Below, piece by piece: positions 6,951 to 15,655 of a stretch of DNA of 64,000 nt. How positions within the stretch are numbered: position 1 is the stretch's first letter; each line of letters starts with the position of its first letter. This DNA is from Streptomyces sp. NRRL S-646. GTDB lineage: Bacteria > Actinomycetota > Actinomycetes > Streptomycetales > Streptomycetaceae. The DNA lies in assembly GCF_000720765.1 (NCBI RefSeq), contig NZ_JODC01000009.1, positions 478,740 to 542,739 on the forward strand, written 5' to 3'. The notes below the pieces were generated by a model that was not told where the DNA came from, ran no database searches, and was given only the letters and a program-made list of their open reading frames with translations. The position numbers and the translations under genes are program-made.

Positions 6951-9596
6951 TCAGGACGGGTCGCCGTACTGGAGGCCGCGTCCGTTGGTGCCGATGTAGA
7001 CACGGCCGAAGGTGTCGGGGTCGCCGGTGATGATGCCGATGCTGCCGATGGCGCCCCACTGGTGGGCGTCGTCGTTGATGCGAAGCCAGCTTGCGCCCTT
7101 GTCGGTGGAGCGGAAGACGCCGGTGACGTTGTCGACGGTGCCGAGCAGGTAGAGGGCCTGGTAGTTGGTGCCCGGCTTGGCCTTGCCGAAGCCGAGGGCG
7201 GAGGCGGACTTCACCGTGCTGAGGGTGGTGAAGGTGCGGCCGCCGTCGGTGGAGTGCAGCAGCCCCTTGCCGCTGCCGGAGAGCCACAGGTCACCCGCGA
7301 CGCCGGGGACGGCGCTGAGCTTCCCGCTCGGCAGGTTGGAGGCGCGGGCACCGAAGGTCGCACCGCCGTCGGTGCTGGCGTAGAGCGTGCCGTTGCTCAG
7401 CGAGTAGAAGGTGTTGGCCGAGGACCGGTCGGCGACGACCATGGCGTCGTTGCCGAGGCCGTTGACCCTCGACCAGCTCGCGCCCCGGTCGGTGGAGCGG
7501 TACGGGGCCTGGCCGGCCTCGGCCCAGACGAAGCTGGAGCCGTCCGCCGCGATCGCGATGTGGCCGCTGTCCGCGCTGGGCACCGGCTCGCCCTTGAAGC
7601 CGTTCCAGGTGTGGCCGCCGTCGGTGGAGAGGGCGCCGTCCTGCGCACCGCCCCGGCCGACCCGGACCACCAGCGAGGGGTTGGACTGGGCGAAGTCGAC
7701 GGAGGTGCTGTTGTAGATCTCCGGGTTGGTCAGCCGCCCGGTGGGCTCCTTCGTCAGGTCGTCGTACACGAAGCCGCCCTGGTCGCCCAGCGAGGTGATG
7801 AGGGCGGCGGCGCCGGGCGGGGAGACCGCGTCGTAGTACGCCGTCTCCTCCAGCCCGCGGGCTCCGATGAACCAGTGGCTGGTGCCGCCGTTGTCGGTCG
7901 CGTTGGCGTCGTTGCTGGCCCAGATGCCGTTGCCGGTGCCGTACATCACGTGCCCGGAGTCGAACGGGTCGATGCTCAGCGCGGTCATCCAGTGCCCGAT
8001 GCCGGTGCCGAGGTACGGGGCGAGGGAGGCGTTCCGCACGGACCTGTCGGACTGGGTCTTCCAGGTCGCACCGCCGTCGGTGCTGCGGTAGACCTCGTCC
8101 TGCGGCCACCAGCGGTCCAGCGTGGTGACCATCACCGTGGACGGCTTCTGCGGGTCGACGGCCAGACCGGCGAACCCGTAGTTGCCCTGCGACGGCGAGA
8201 TGTTCTTCCACGCCCCGCCGGCGTACTTCCACACCGAACCGCCCGACACGTTGTTCGGGCCGGTGTTGTTGGAGTACGACACGTACAGCGAGCCGTCACC
8301 GGAGAGCACGCCGTGCTGCGGCACCTGGCCGGTGGGCTGCCCGGAGACCGCCTGCCAGGAGTTGCCGCCGTCGGTGGACCGGTACAGGTTGGTGGACCTG
8401 TCGGCGACGCCGACGTAGACCGTGTTGCTGCCGGCCGGGCCGTACGTCACGAAGGAGATGCCGGTGCCGAAACTCGCGCCGTCCTTGACCGGGAACGAGG
8501 AGACCTGGTTCCAGGTCTTACCGGCGTCGGTGCTGCGCCACAGGCCGTTCTTGCGGGTGCCCAGCAGCAGGTTGTCGTGGTTCGCGGGGTCGATCACCAG
8601 GCGCTCGCCCGCCCCGCGGGCGTCCTCGTTGCCGCCCAGCTTGAACGGCAGTTCGGTGCGCTGGAAGGTGCGGCCGCGGTCGGTGGAGCGCAGGAGCGCG
8701 CCGTTGCCGGCCCAGTCGTTGGTGTAGGTGCCGGCGGCGAGGTAGAGCCGGTTCGGGTCGACCGGGTCGGTGGCCAGCGACTCGATGCCCAGCAGGTTCC
8801 AGTCCTTCTCGCCGACCCAGTCGGTCAGCGGGATCCACTGCTCGGCCCCGGTGTCCCAGCGGTAGGCGCCGCCCATGTCGGTGCGCGCGTACAGCAGGCC
8901 CTTCTCCTTCTGGTTGAACACCAGACCCGTGACGTAACCGCCGCCCGCCACCGGGGCGTTCTTCCACACATACGGCCCGGTCGCGGCCGTCGTCTGCTCC
9001 GCGCCGGACCCCGACGCCTGGGTCTCGGCCACCTTCACCAGCTTCCACTGCTGGTTGGTGCTGCCCCGGTCCGGATACTGGATGACGGTCGCGCCCTGGG
9101 CCGTGGAACCTCCGGAGACGTCCAGGACCTGGCCGCTCCTGCGGGAGACGAAGGTGACGGCGTCGGAACCGCTCACGTCATTGATCTTCCACTCCTGTGA
9201 GGTGGAGGACGTGTCGGTCTGCTGTTCCGCAACAGCCGTCTGAGCGGTGGAATTTCCTGCTATGCCCAGCACCTTGCCGCTGTTGCGGTTCACCAGCTCG
9301 TAGTAGCCGTCCCCGGTGGACTTCAGCTTCCACTGCTGGTTGGCGGTGTTCTGGTCGGTCCACTGCTGGATACGGGTGCCGTCGGCGGTGGAGTACCCGT
9401 TGACATCCATCACCTTGCCGCTGCGCACGGAGACCAGCCGGTAGTAGGCGTTGCCGTCGACCGTCGCGGCCTGCGAGTCCTCCTGCACGAACGCGAGATA
9501 CGGCAGGACGACGGCGGGCACGCCGAGCAGCAGACCAGTGGCGGTCCAGCGACGGCGGTGACGCCCGCGGCGCCCGCCGTTCGTGGGGTTGTTCAT
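6951..9596 (-). CDS. Secreted GH74 xyloglucanase with N-terminal ricin-type (CBM13) lectin domain
   Basis: An 881-residue exported glycoside hydrolase. The N-terminus has a twin-Arg-containing basic stretch (RRGRHRRRW) and a hydrophobic segment at about residues 18-36, consistent with a signal peptide. Residues 45-190 form a beta-trefoil lectin with QxW repeats (NQQWKL twice, SQEWKI). From about residue 208 the two-propeller GH74 domain follows, with many RSTDGG/STDRG sialidase-type Asp-box turns and the family entry motif TDMGGAYRWD. GH74 enzymes cut the beta-1,4-glucan backbone of xyloglucan outside the cell, and the lectin should anchor the enzyme to plant polysaccharide. Here the carbohydrate module precedes the enzyme. 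The gene stands alone, ending in a clear terminator. Confidence 0.93.
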   Translation of the reverse strand: MNNPTNGGRRGRHRRRWTATGLLLGVPAVVLPYLAFVQEDSQAATVDGNAYYRLVSVRSGKVMDVNGYSTADGTRIQQWTDQNTANQQWKLKSTGDGYYELVNRNSGKVLGIAGNSTAQTAVAEQQTDTSSTSQEWKINDVSGSDAVTFVSRRSGQVLDVSGGSTAQGATVIQYPDRGSTNQQWKLVKVAETQASGSGAEQTTAATGPYVWKNAPVAGGGYVTGLVFNQKEKGLLYARTDMGGAYRWDTGAEQWIPLTDWVGEKDWNLLGIESLATDPVDPNRLYLAAGTYTNDWAGNGALLRSTDRGRTFQRTELPFKLGGNEDARGAGERLVIDPANHDNLLLGTRKNGLWRSTDAGKTWNQVSSFPVKDGASFGTGISFVTYGPAGSNTVYVGVADRSTNLYRSTDGGNSWQAVSGQPTGQVPQHGVLSGDGSLYVSYSNNTGPNNVSGGSVWKYAGGAWKNISPSQGNYGFAGLAVDPQKPSTVMVTTLDRWWPQDEVYRSTDGGATWKTQSDRSVRNASLAPYLGTGIGHWMTALSIDPFDSGHVMYGTGNGIWASNDANATDNGGTSHWFIGARGLEETAYYDAVSPPGAAALITSLGDQGGFVYDDLTKEPTGRLTNPEIYNSTSVDFAQSNPSLVVRVGRGGAQDGALSTDGGHTWNGFKGEPVPSADSGHIAIAADGSSFVWAEAGQAPYRSTDRGASWSRVNGLGNDAMVVADRSSANTFYSLSNGTLYASTDGGATFGARASNLPSGKLSAVPGVAGDLWLSGSGKGLLHSTDGGRTFTTLSTVKSASALGFGKAKPGTNYQALYLLGTVDNVTGVFRSTDKGASWLRINDDAHQWGAIGSIGIITGDPDTFGRVYIGTNGRGLQYGDPS

Positions 9597-10194
9597 GGGG
9601 GTGGTGTTCTCCTTGCGTACCGTTCACCGGAGGAAGAGCGAATCCAGGCACCGCGATGACCGGATCCGACTCCTTGTGGTCACAGGCGCCGCAATGGGTT
9701 GCCCTGAGCCGGAAACTTTTTTCAGGTCACCTCGTGGTGCGGTGGGCGTTCCCTGCCGCAGCCCCGACTGACGCCCCGTCATGCATCGCAGCCCTTCGGG
9801 CGAGACCCCCGCCGATCGGCGGGGGGGGAGCAGCCGACTGCGGGATGGGCAAGGCGGAAGAAATGCAAAATGATCCTTGCGGGCAATTGTCATCTCGCTC
9901 GAAAGCGGCTCATCACGATGCGTTCGCATTCCGTGAAGCCTAAATTCACCATTCCCATGGGTGTCCCGAACCGAACTTTTCGGCCATCGAATCCACTCCC
10001 AAAATCCTGCAAACCAGCAGGTCAGAGGAGTGGTGATGCTCTTTATGCAATGCGCGCAACGGCGCTTTGTCGCCAGTGGGTGAGTACCGTCACACCTCCC
10101 CGATAAACCGGCGACGCATTCCCGTCGTCAGGCAGGTCAAGAACTTCTGTTCGTTGCTTCACGCGACATCGCCAGAGCTCGGAAAGGATGCTTC
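9597..10194. other. Divergent intergenic region, AT-richer core
   Basis: A 598-bp gap between the xyloglucanase gene (minus) and the HAMP sensor gene (plus). Positions about 9870-10110 are markedly less GC-rich than the flanks. It contains the first copy of a split repeat (9807-9877 and 10147 onward) whose two halves are joined directly at 15403-15582. No gene is visible. Promoters for both neighbours must lie here. Confidence 0.6.
9807..9877 (+). repeat. Split direct repeat, left block, copy A
   Basis: 71 bp matching 15403-15473 with about four differences by eye. It begins with the palindrome CCCCGCCGATCGGCGGGG and ends AAAATGATCCT. In copy A about 270 bp separate it from the right block; in copy B the two blocks are contiguous. 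Confidence 0.85.
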
Positions 10195-10255
10195 TTGACC
10201 ACCACTCGATCCCCGATATCCACGCAGGGCCCGGCTCGGCGTCGGGCGGACATGG
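10147..10255 (+). repeat. Split direct repeat, right block, copy A (ribosome site and first codons of the HAMP gene)
   Basis: Starts CTGTTCGTTGC and runs through the ribosome site and about 20 codons of the HAMP sensor gene. It matches 15472-15582 with scattered substitutions. Confidence 0.8.
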
Positions 10256-12510
10256 CTGTGTTGGGAGGTGTGCGGCCGCCACTGGCGGCCCTGCCGGTTC
10301 TGCTGGCGCTCGTCGCGGGTCTGACGGTGTTCGCCGTCGGGAGCGATGCCGAACGGGGCGTTCCCGAGGCCGTCCTCAGCTCCCAGCAGCACATCGCCGA
10401 GGACGGGGCGGTCGCGCTGCAGGGCTCCGTCGACCAGAGCGTCACCGATCTGCGGGCGGCGGCCGCGGACTTCGCGGGCTCCAAGTCCGTACCGGCGGAC
10501 GGAATGCTGACCCGCCTCGACCGCACCTACCGCAAATGGCGCGGTACCGCCGTCGTCGACCTGGCCACCGGTCGGCTGCTCGCCTCGCAGGGCGAGGCCG
10601 TGCCGCTCGGGAAGGTGAACCTTCGTGGACTGCCGGCGAACCCGCCTCCGAGACTGGTGCGGGACGACTCGGGCGTCACCCGGCTGCTGGCCTTCGCGAC
10701 GCTGTCGCAGGGCGGCAGGCAGGAGTTGCTCGTCGCCTCCCAGAGCCTGAAGCCGCCGGGAATCTCCGTCGGCAGGAATCACACGCTGGATGTCGTGGAC
10801 CGTGACGGGTCCACTCTCGCCTCGGCCGGGCCGGGATCCGGCACCGACCGGGCCAAGGCACTGGCCGGCACCGCCGCCCGCGAGGCGCAGGGCAAGGCAC
10901 CGTCGGACACCGCCGCCGCCGGCGGCTTCGACGGTCCGAGCGGCAGTCTCGTCGGGGCGGCGGACGGCAACGCCCGTACCGCCGTCGGGTACGCCTCGGT
11001 GGCCCGGGGGCCGGCCACGAAGGAGAGTCCGAGCAGCTCGCTCGGGCTGACGGTCGTCACGACGGTGCGGACCGAGCGTCATGGGGCCGGGACCGGCGAT
11101 CTTCGTCTCGCCCTCCTTGCCGCGGCCGTGCTGCTGACCCTCGCGGCCGGGGTCACCGTCGCCCTCCACATGATGGTGCAGCGGCCTGTGTTGCGGTTGC
11201 GACGCGACGCGCAGAGGATCGGTTCGGGCGACCTCACGACTCCCGTGCGCGTGCCCCGCTTCGGGGAACCCGCCCGGGTCGGCACCGCGCTGGAGGCACT
11301 GCGCCTCCAACTCCGCGGCAGGGGCGGGCCGTCGCAGGAGACGGTCGCGCAGCCACCGGCCAAGGGGCGTGTTCTGCTCGGGACGGGCAAGGGCCGACGT
11401 CGGCTCGGACTGCGCACCGTCCTGGTGGTGTGTGCGTTCGCTCTGCTGGCCTGGCCCGCGTCGATGCTGCTGACGCTCGCAGGTACCCTGCCGCGCCCGG
11501 CCGCGGTCGTACCGCGGCTCATCTCCGACGACCAGCGGCAACGCACCCAGACGACGGCCGATCGCGTGCGCAGGGGGATCAACGACGGATACGCGGATCT
11601 CGCCCATCTCGCCACCGTGGTCGGCGCTTCCCGGTCGGAGGAGGCGGGCAAGGCCCTCGAAAGATCCCTGGAGCAGCACGGCCGATACCGGTCCCTGTAC
11701 GTCGTCGACGGCGCCGGCAGGATCCTCGCCCGCGCCGGCGACGAACCCCGTACCCCGAAGAAGGCCCGCATCAGGCCCGGGGTCATGCAGACGAACACCT
11801 CAGGCACGGAACCGGTGCTCGCCGCCGTGGCCGCCCAGCAGGTCAAGGGTGCGTCGGCGAAGTCCCAACACCGCTATGTCGTAGGCGAGTTCAAGGTCCA
11901 GTACCTGGCCGGCATCCTCAGCCGGCCCGGTCTCGGCTCGGTGTGGCTGGTGGACTCCGCGCATCGGGTCATCGCCTCCAACAAGGGGTTCGTGGCCTTC
12001 GGGCGAGTCTCCGACGGCCGGCTGCGGGCCCAGCTGAAGGCCGTCCGCAACACCAAGGGCTCCGCCGAGCTGCTGCTCGGCTGGAGGGATCCCGCGGTCG
12101 CCGCTGTGGCGCCGTTCAACGACAAGCGGGGCGTCGCGAGCGCACTTCGCTGGAGCGTCGCCTCCATCAGGCCGGTGTTCTGGATCGGCCTGCCCGAGTA
12201 CGAGGCCCAGCGGCGGATCATGCTCGTCGGTCTGCTGGGGGTGACCACGGGCGCCCTCTGCCTCGGCTGGCTGCACCTCGTCGTCGTACGTCCGCTGCGT
12301 GAAGTCGCCCGGGGCGCCGAGGCGTTGGCGGCGGGGGACCGCCGAACGGTGCTCTACCCGCGCCACCACGACGAGGTGGGATCCCTCGCCCGCAGCCTCG
12401 AACTGATCAGACAGCGACTCCCGCGCACCAACACACAGCCCGCGTCCGGTTCCCCGGACGGGGCGCCCACCGCCTCCCCTTCCCTGTCCGGCCCCGGTCC
12501 CAGGAGCTGA
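10195..12510 (+). CDS. Membrane sensor-like protein with two sensor-HAMP modules and no output domain
   Basis: 771 residues. TTG at 10195 was chosen because GGAAAGGA lies 6 nt before it; the duplicate copy at 15520 shows the same reading frame. The layout is duplicated: TM1 about 31-49, extracytoplasmic domain 50-303, TM2 304-327, HAMP-like linker 328-378; then TM3 405-429, a second outer domain with Cache-like strands (LYVVDGAGRILARAG, VWLVDSAHRVIASNKG), TM4 about 672-695 and a HAMP segment (VVRPLREVARGAEALAAGD). After it only a Pro/Ser tail remains: no kinase, cyclase or methyl-accepting region. It heads the pgsB-pgsC-NlpC operon (6-bp gap to pgsB). A role in sensing, or in organising polymer export in place of the missing PgsA/CapA, is inference. 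Confidence 0.8.
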   Translation: MTTTRSPISTQGPARRRADMAVLGGVRPPLAALPVLLALVAGLTVFAVGSDAERGVPEAVLSSQQHIAEDGAVALQGSVDQSVTDLRAAAADFAGSKSVPADGMLTRLDRTYRKWRGTAVVDLATGRLLASQGEAVPLGKVNLRGLPANPPPRLVRDDSGVTRLLAFATLSQGGRQELLVASQSLKPPGISVGRNHTLDVVDRDGSTLASAGPGSGTDRAKALAGTAAREAQGKAPSDTAAAGGFDGPSGSLVGAADGNARTAVGYASVARGPATKESPSSSLGLTVVTTVRTERHGAGTGDLRLALLAAAVLLTLAAGVTVALHMMVQRPVLRLRRDAQRIGSGDLTTPVRVPRFGEPARVGTALEALRLQLRGRGGPSQETVAQPPAKGRVLLGTGKGRRRLGLRTVLVVCAFALLAWPASMLLTLAGTLPRPAAVVPRLISDDQRQRTQTTADRVRRGINDGYADLAHLATVVGASRSEEAGKALERSLEQHGRYRSLYVVDGAGRILARAGDEPRTPKKARIRPGVMQTNTSGTEPVLAAVAAQQVKGASAKSQHRYVVGEFKVQYLAGILSRPGLGSVWLVDSAHRVIASNKGFVAFGRVSDGRLRAQLKAVRNTKGSAELLLGWRDPAVAAVAPFNDKRGVASALRWSVASIRPVFWIGLPEYEAQRRIMLVGLLGVTTGALCLGWLHLVVVRPLREVARGAEALAAGDRRTVLYPRHHDEVGSLARSLELIRQRLPRTNTQPASGSPDGAPTASPSLSGPGPRS

Positions 12511-12516
12511 CCCGCC

Positions 12517-13773
12517 GTGCTCTTCCTGTACTGCGTCCTTGCGGTGTGCTGCGCCGGCCTGCTCGTCGCAGGCGTCGTCGAACAGCGCCGCCATGACGCG
12601 AAACTCGCCGCCATACCCACCCGCGTGCTGGTCAACGGCATTCGCGGCAAGTCCTCCATCACCCGGCTGTGCGCGGGCGCGCTGCGCGGCAGCGGCCTGG
12701 TGACCGTCGCCAAGACCACGGGAACCGCGGCCCGGTTCATCCACCCCGACGCCACCGAGGAGCCGGTCTACCGCAAGTTCGGCATCGCCAACGTCGTCGA
12801 GCAGATCGGCATCGTCCGGCGGGCCGCCGGCTACCGGCCCGATGTCCTGGTCATGGAGTGCATGGCCGTCATGCCCGCACTCCAGGAGATCAACCAGACC
12901 AAGCTGATCCGCTCCACCATCGGCGTGCTCTGCAACGTCCGCGAGGACCATCTCGAAGAGATGGGGCCGACCTTGGACGACGTGGCCCGCTCGCTGTGCC
13001 GGTCCATGCCTCAGGGCGGCGTCTGCGTCACCGCGGAGAAGGAGCGCTTCCACATCCTCCAGGAGGAGGCCGACGCCCGGAACTGCGAGCTGGTCCACGC
13101 CGACCCGGAAACCGTCACCGACGAGGAACTGCGCGGCTTCAGCTGGTTCACCTTCAAGGAGAACGTCGCCATCGCACTCGCGGTCGCCGAACTGCTCGGC
13201 GTCGACCGCGCGACCGCGCTGAAGGGCATGTACGAGGCGCCACCGGACCCGGGAGTGCTGTCCGTCGAGCGGTACCGCACCCCCGACGGAAAGGGGCTGC
13301 GCTTCGCGAACGTCTTCGCCGCCAACGATCCCGAGTCGACGCTGATGAACATCACGCAGCTGCTCGAACTGGGCGCGATCCACCGTCCGTTGCACGTCGT
13401 CATCAACTGCCGTCCCGACCGTGTGGAGCGCAACGGGCAGATGGGCGCGCTCATCCCCCAGCTCGACCCGGAGACGGTCTTCCTCATCGGCCACCCCACC
13501 AAGTCGGCCGCCGACGCCATACCCGCCCACTGGACCGGGAACGTCGTCGATCTCGGCGGCGACCGCCGCGACCCCGACCGGCTCATCACGGATCTGCTGG
13601 CTCACCTGGGGCCGGACTCCTCGCTCGTCGCCATCGGCAACATCCACGGCCAGGGCGAACTCTTCCTGGAGCGGCTCACGGCACTCGCGCCCGAACACCC
13701 CGACGCCGACCCCGCCGACGCCACCACATCACCCGGCGCCCACCACAACTCCTCCCAGGGAGCTTCCCGTTGA
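12517..13773 (+). CDS. pgsB: Poly-gamma-glutamate synthase subunit PgsB/CapB
   Basis: 418 residues, GTG start at 12517. One N-terminal membrane helix (about 2-20) anchors a Mur-ligase-like ATPase: P-loop region GIRGKSS (about residues 42-48), then TKTTGT-like AKTTGTAARF, the Glu-rich MECMAVMPALQE, and the NVREDHLEEMGPT block that family members share. The enzyme activates gamma-carboxyl groups with ATP and adds glutamate to the growing chain at the inner membrane face with PgsC. Its stop overlaps the pgsC start (TTGA). The C-terminal 30 residues are a low-complexity Pro/Asp/Thr/His tail. Confidence 0.92.
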   Translation: MLFLYCVLAVCCAGLLVAGVVEQRRHDAKLAAIPTRVLVNGIRGKSSITRLCAGALRGSGLVTVAKTTGTAARFIHPDATEEPVYRKFGIANVVEQIGIVRRAAGYRPDVLVMECMAVMPALQEINQTKLIRSTIGVLCNVREDHLEEMGPTLDDVARSLCRSMPQGGVCVTAEKERFHILQEEADARNCELVHADPETVTDEELRGFSWFTFKENVAIALAVAELLGVDRATALKGMYEAPPDPGVLSVERYRTPDGKGLRFANVFAANDPESTLMNITQLLELGAIHRPLHVVINCRPDRVERNGQMGALIPQLDPETVFLIGHPTKSAADAIPAHWTGNVVDLGGDRRDPDRLITDLLAHLGPDSSLVAIGNIHGQGELFLERLTALAPEHPDADPADATTSPGAHHNSSQGASR

Positions 13774-14252
13774 TCCCCGCAGTAGTCACACCCCAGATCG
13801 CCGCCATCGGCATCGCACTCGGTCTGGTCTTCTCCCTCCTGTGCTACCTGACCACGAACCTCTCACCGGGCGGCATGATCACCCCCGGCTGGCTCGCCCT
13901 CACCCTCGTCGGCGATCTGCGGCGCGCCGCCATGGTCGCGGCCGTGGCAGCCCTGACCTACCTGCTGACCAAGCTGCTGCAGCGCTTCGTCATCCTCTAC
14001 GGCAAGCGGCTCTTCGCCGCCGTCGTGCTCACCGGTGTCCTGCTCCAGGCCGGGCTCTCCCTGGTGCTCCAGCAGCAGTTCCCCCTGCTGTTCGCCCATC
14101 AGGCCCTCGGGTTCATCGTGCCCGGTCTCATCGCCTACCAGCTGCAGAGGCAGCCCAAGGCAGCGACGGTGCTCTCCACCTGCGCGGTCACTTTCGCCGC
14201 GTACGTGATTCTGGTGTCCGGGCTGCTGCTGGGCGCCCTGCCCACGACATGA
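13770..14252 (+). CDS. pgsC: Poly-gamma-glutamate synthase membrane subunit PgsC/CapC
   Basis: 160 residues, almost entirely hydrophobic with about five membrane helices. The TTG start at 13770 overlaps the pgsB stop by 4 bp and is served by CAGGGAGC. Shared family features include GLVFSLLCYLTTNLSPGGMITPGW near the N-terminus, TKLLQRFVILYGKR, and FIVPGLIAYQLQRQ. With PgsB it forms the minimal polymerase. The overlap implies translational coupling and fixed stoichiometry. No pgsA/capA follows. Confidence 0.9.
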   Translation: MIPAVVTPQIAAIGIALGLVFSLLCYLTTNLSPGGMITPGWLALTLVGDLRRAAMVAAVAALTYLLTKLLQRFVILYGKRLFAAVVLTGVLLQAGLSLVLQQQFPLLFAHQALGFIVPGLIAYQLQRQPKAATVLSTCAVTFAAYVILVSGLLLGALPTT

Positions 14253-14310
14253 GCCGCCCCCTTCCCGACATGCGGCGCCCTCTCTCCTTCCCGCCCATCG
14301 GAGTTGCCCA

Positions 14311-15381
14311 GTGAAACGCCCCCTGCCCGGAATCCGGAAGCTCTCCCTGCCCAGGAACGCGGTCCTGTCCCTGGTGACAGCCGTCCTGCTCGCCGCGAGC
14401 TGCCTACTGACCCTGCAGCTCAGGCACCGCACCGATCAGCCGACGGCAACACCGGCAGTACCGGCATCACAGGCATCACCGGGTGCCGTGATCCGGGCCG
14501 GTAGCGGCCCGCTGCACTTCGAGCGGATCGGCAACCCCGCCCGCACGGTCGCCCGCGACCGGCACGGCAGCATCGTCGCCACGCTCACCGACGGCGCCCG
14601 TACGGCCGTACTGACAGGGCCCAGCAGGTCGTTCGCGGAGCCGCGGACGACGGCTGCCCGGGTCGTCACCAGGAGCTGGGTGCGGCTGCTGCCCAAGGCA
14701 TGGGCCCGTGGCGCGGAGCAGAGCGACTGGTTCAGGACCTGGCTCAGGTCCCGGCTCGGCAGCCGCGATCCCGACCTCCTCGCCACGGCCTTCGACTACA
14801 TCGCCGGCGCCCCGGCCCGGAAGACGGCGGCGGGAGTCCCCTACCGCGGTGCCGCCCGCTACACACCGGGCGCCGTCGGCGACAAGCGGCGCACGGGCTC
14901 GGACTTCTACGACTACCTGGGCATCCCCTGGACCTTCCCGGACGCGGTCACCCGCCGCCCCGAGAAGGACCGCTCGCGCTCCGTCGACAGCTCCGGCTAT
15001 GTCCGGCTGGTGTACGGATACCGCTCGGGGTTTCCGCTGAACAGCCGGGACAGCGCGGCGGGCAGCGGACTGCAGCGGACCGCCGACGCGATCGCCCACG
15101 CGCGGCTCGGCGTACCCGTGATCCCCCTCGCGGGCCGCCGCCCCGCTGTCATCCAGCAGCTCCAGCCGGGCGATCTGGTCTTCTTCCGAACACGGGAGCT
15201 GCCCGGCGGACGGATCGGCCACGTCGGCATCTACCTCGGCCTGGACACCGACGACCACCCGCGCTTCATCTCCAGCCGGAAGAACGCGGGCGGCCCCACC
15301 ATGGGCGACAAGGGCGGCACCTCACGGCTCGACGGTGACGGCTACTACGCCCAAGGGCTGCGCGGGGCCCGCCGCCTCTGA
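14311..15381 (+). CDS. Exported NlpC/P60-fold protein with Ser at the catalytic Cys position
   Basis: 356 residues with a signal-anchor helix at about 17-36. The C-terminal half has the NlpC/P60 layout: VDSSGYVRLVYGYRSGFPLN, then LQPGDLVFFRT and GRIGHVGIYLG with the catalytic-type His. The family's nucleophile motif is D-C-S-G; here codons GAC AGC TCC GGC give D-S-S-G. The gene lies 58 bp after pgsC. NlpC/P60 proteins cut gamma-glutamyl bonds (as PgdS does for poly-gamma-glutamate), so the location makes sense; with Ser it may be inactive, a binding protein, or a serine variant. Position and fold are seen, function is inferred. Confidence 0.78.
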   Translation: MKRPLPGIRKLSLPRNAVLSLVTAVLLAASCLLTLQLRHRTDQPTATPAVPASQASPGAVIRAGSGPLHFERIGNPARTVARDRHGSIVATLTDGARTAVLTGPSRSFAEPRTTAARVVTRSWVRLLPKAWARGAEQSDWFRTWLRSRLGSRDPDLLATAFDYIAGAPARKTAAGVPYRGAARYTPGAVGDKRRTGSDFYDYLGIPWTFPDAVTRRPEKDRSRSVDSSGYVRLVYGYRSGFPLNSRDSAAGSGLQRTADAIAHARLGVPVIPLAGRRPAVIQQLQPGDLVFFRTRELPGGRIGHVGIYLGLDTDDHPRFISSRKNAGGPTMGDKGGTSRLDGDGYYAQGLRGARRL

Positions 15382-15402
15382 CTCCGTTGCCGGGCCGTCC
15401 GG

Positions 15403-15594
15403 CCCCGCCGATCGGCGGGGGTGGAGCAGCCGACTGCGGGATGGGCAAGGCAGAGGAAACGCAAAATGATCCTGTTCGTTGCTCCACGCGACATCGGCCG
15501 AGCCCCGCAACGATGCTTCCTGACCACCACTCGATCCCCGATATTCACTCAGCGCCCGGTTCGGCGCCGGGCGGGCATGGCGAGGAGCTGCTGA
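15403..15594 (+). repeat. Direct repeat copy B (joined left and right blocks)
   Basis: 15403-15473 matches 9807-9877, and 15472-15582 matches the 10147-10255 block, so copy B is copy A without the central 270 bp. The join shares the bases CT. Together copies A and B bracket the whole sensor-pgsBC-NlpC operon. Confidence 0.82.
15520..15594 (+). pseudogene. Duplicated 5' end of the HAMP sensor gene
   Basis: From CTG at 15520 the frame reads LTTTRSPIFTQRPVRRRAGM and ends at a TGA at 15592-15594. The sensor gene at 10195 starts MTTTRSPISTQGPARRRADM. The start codon is changed from TTG to CTG and the homology stops after about 20 codons. A non-functional leader fragment. Confidence 0.8.
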
Positions 15595-15655
15595 GCTGTC
15601 GGAGCAGGGGCCGGGGGCGGCCGCTGGTCTGTTCCGAGTTCTGAAGCGGATTCAA

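Noticed and set aside
6540-9200. 886-codon plus-strand reading frame opposite the xyloglucanase gene
   Set aside because: It is a GC-bias shadow: low-complexity Val/Gly/Ala/Arg sequence with no domain, opposite a clear GH74 gene.
11800-13698. 632-codon minus-strand frame opposite the HAMP sensor and pgsB
   Set aside because: Composition and lack of any domain show it to be a shadow of pgsB and the sensor gene.
15403-15431. Hairpin CCCCGCCGATCGGCGGGG with flank resembling a type I-E CRISPR repeat
   Set aside because: Only single copies exist at 9807 and 15403, with no spacers and no cas genes; it is part of a longer direct repeat.
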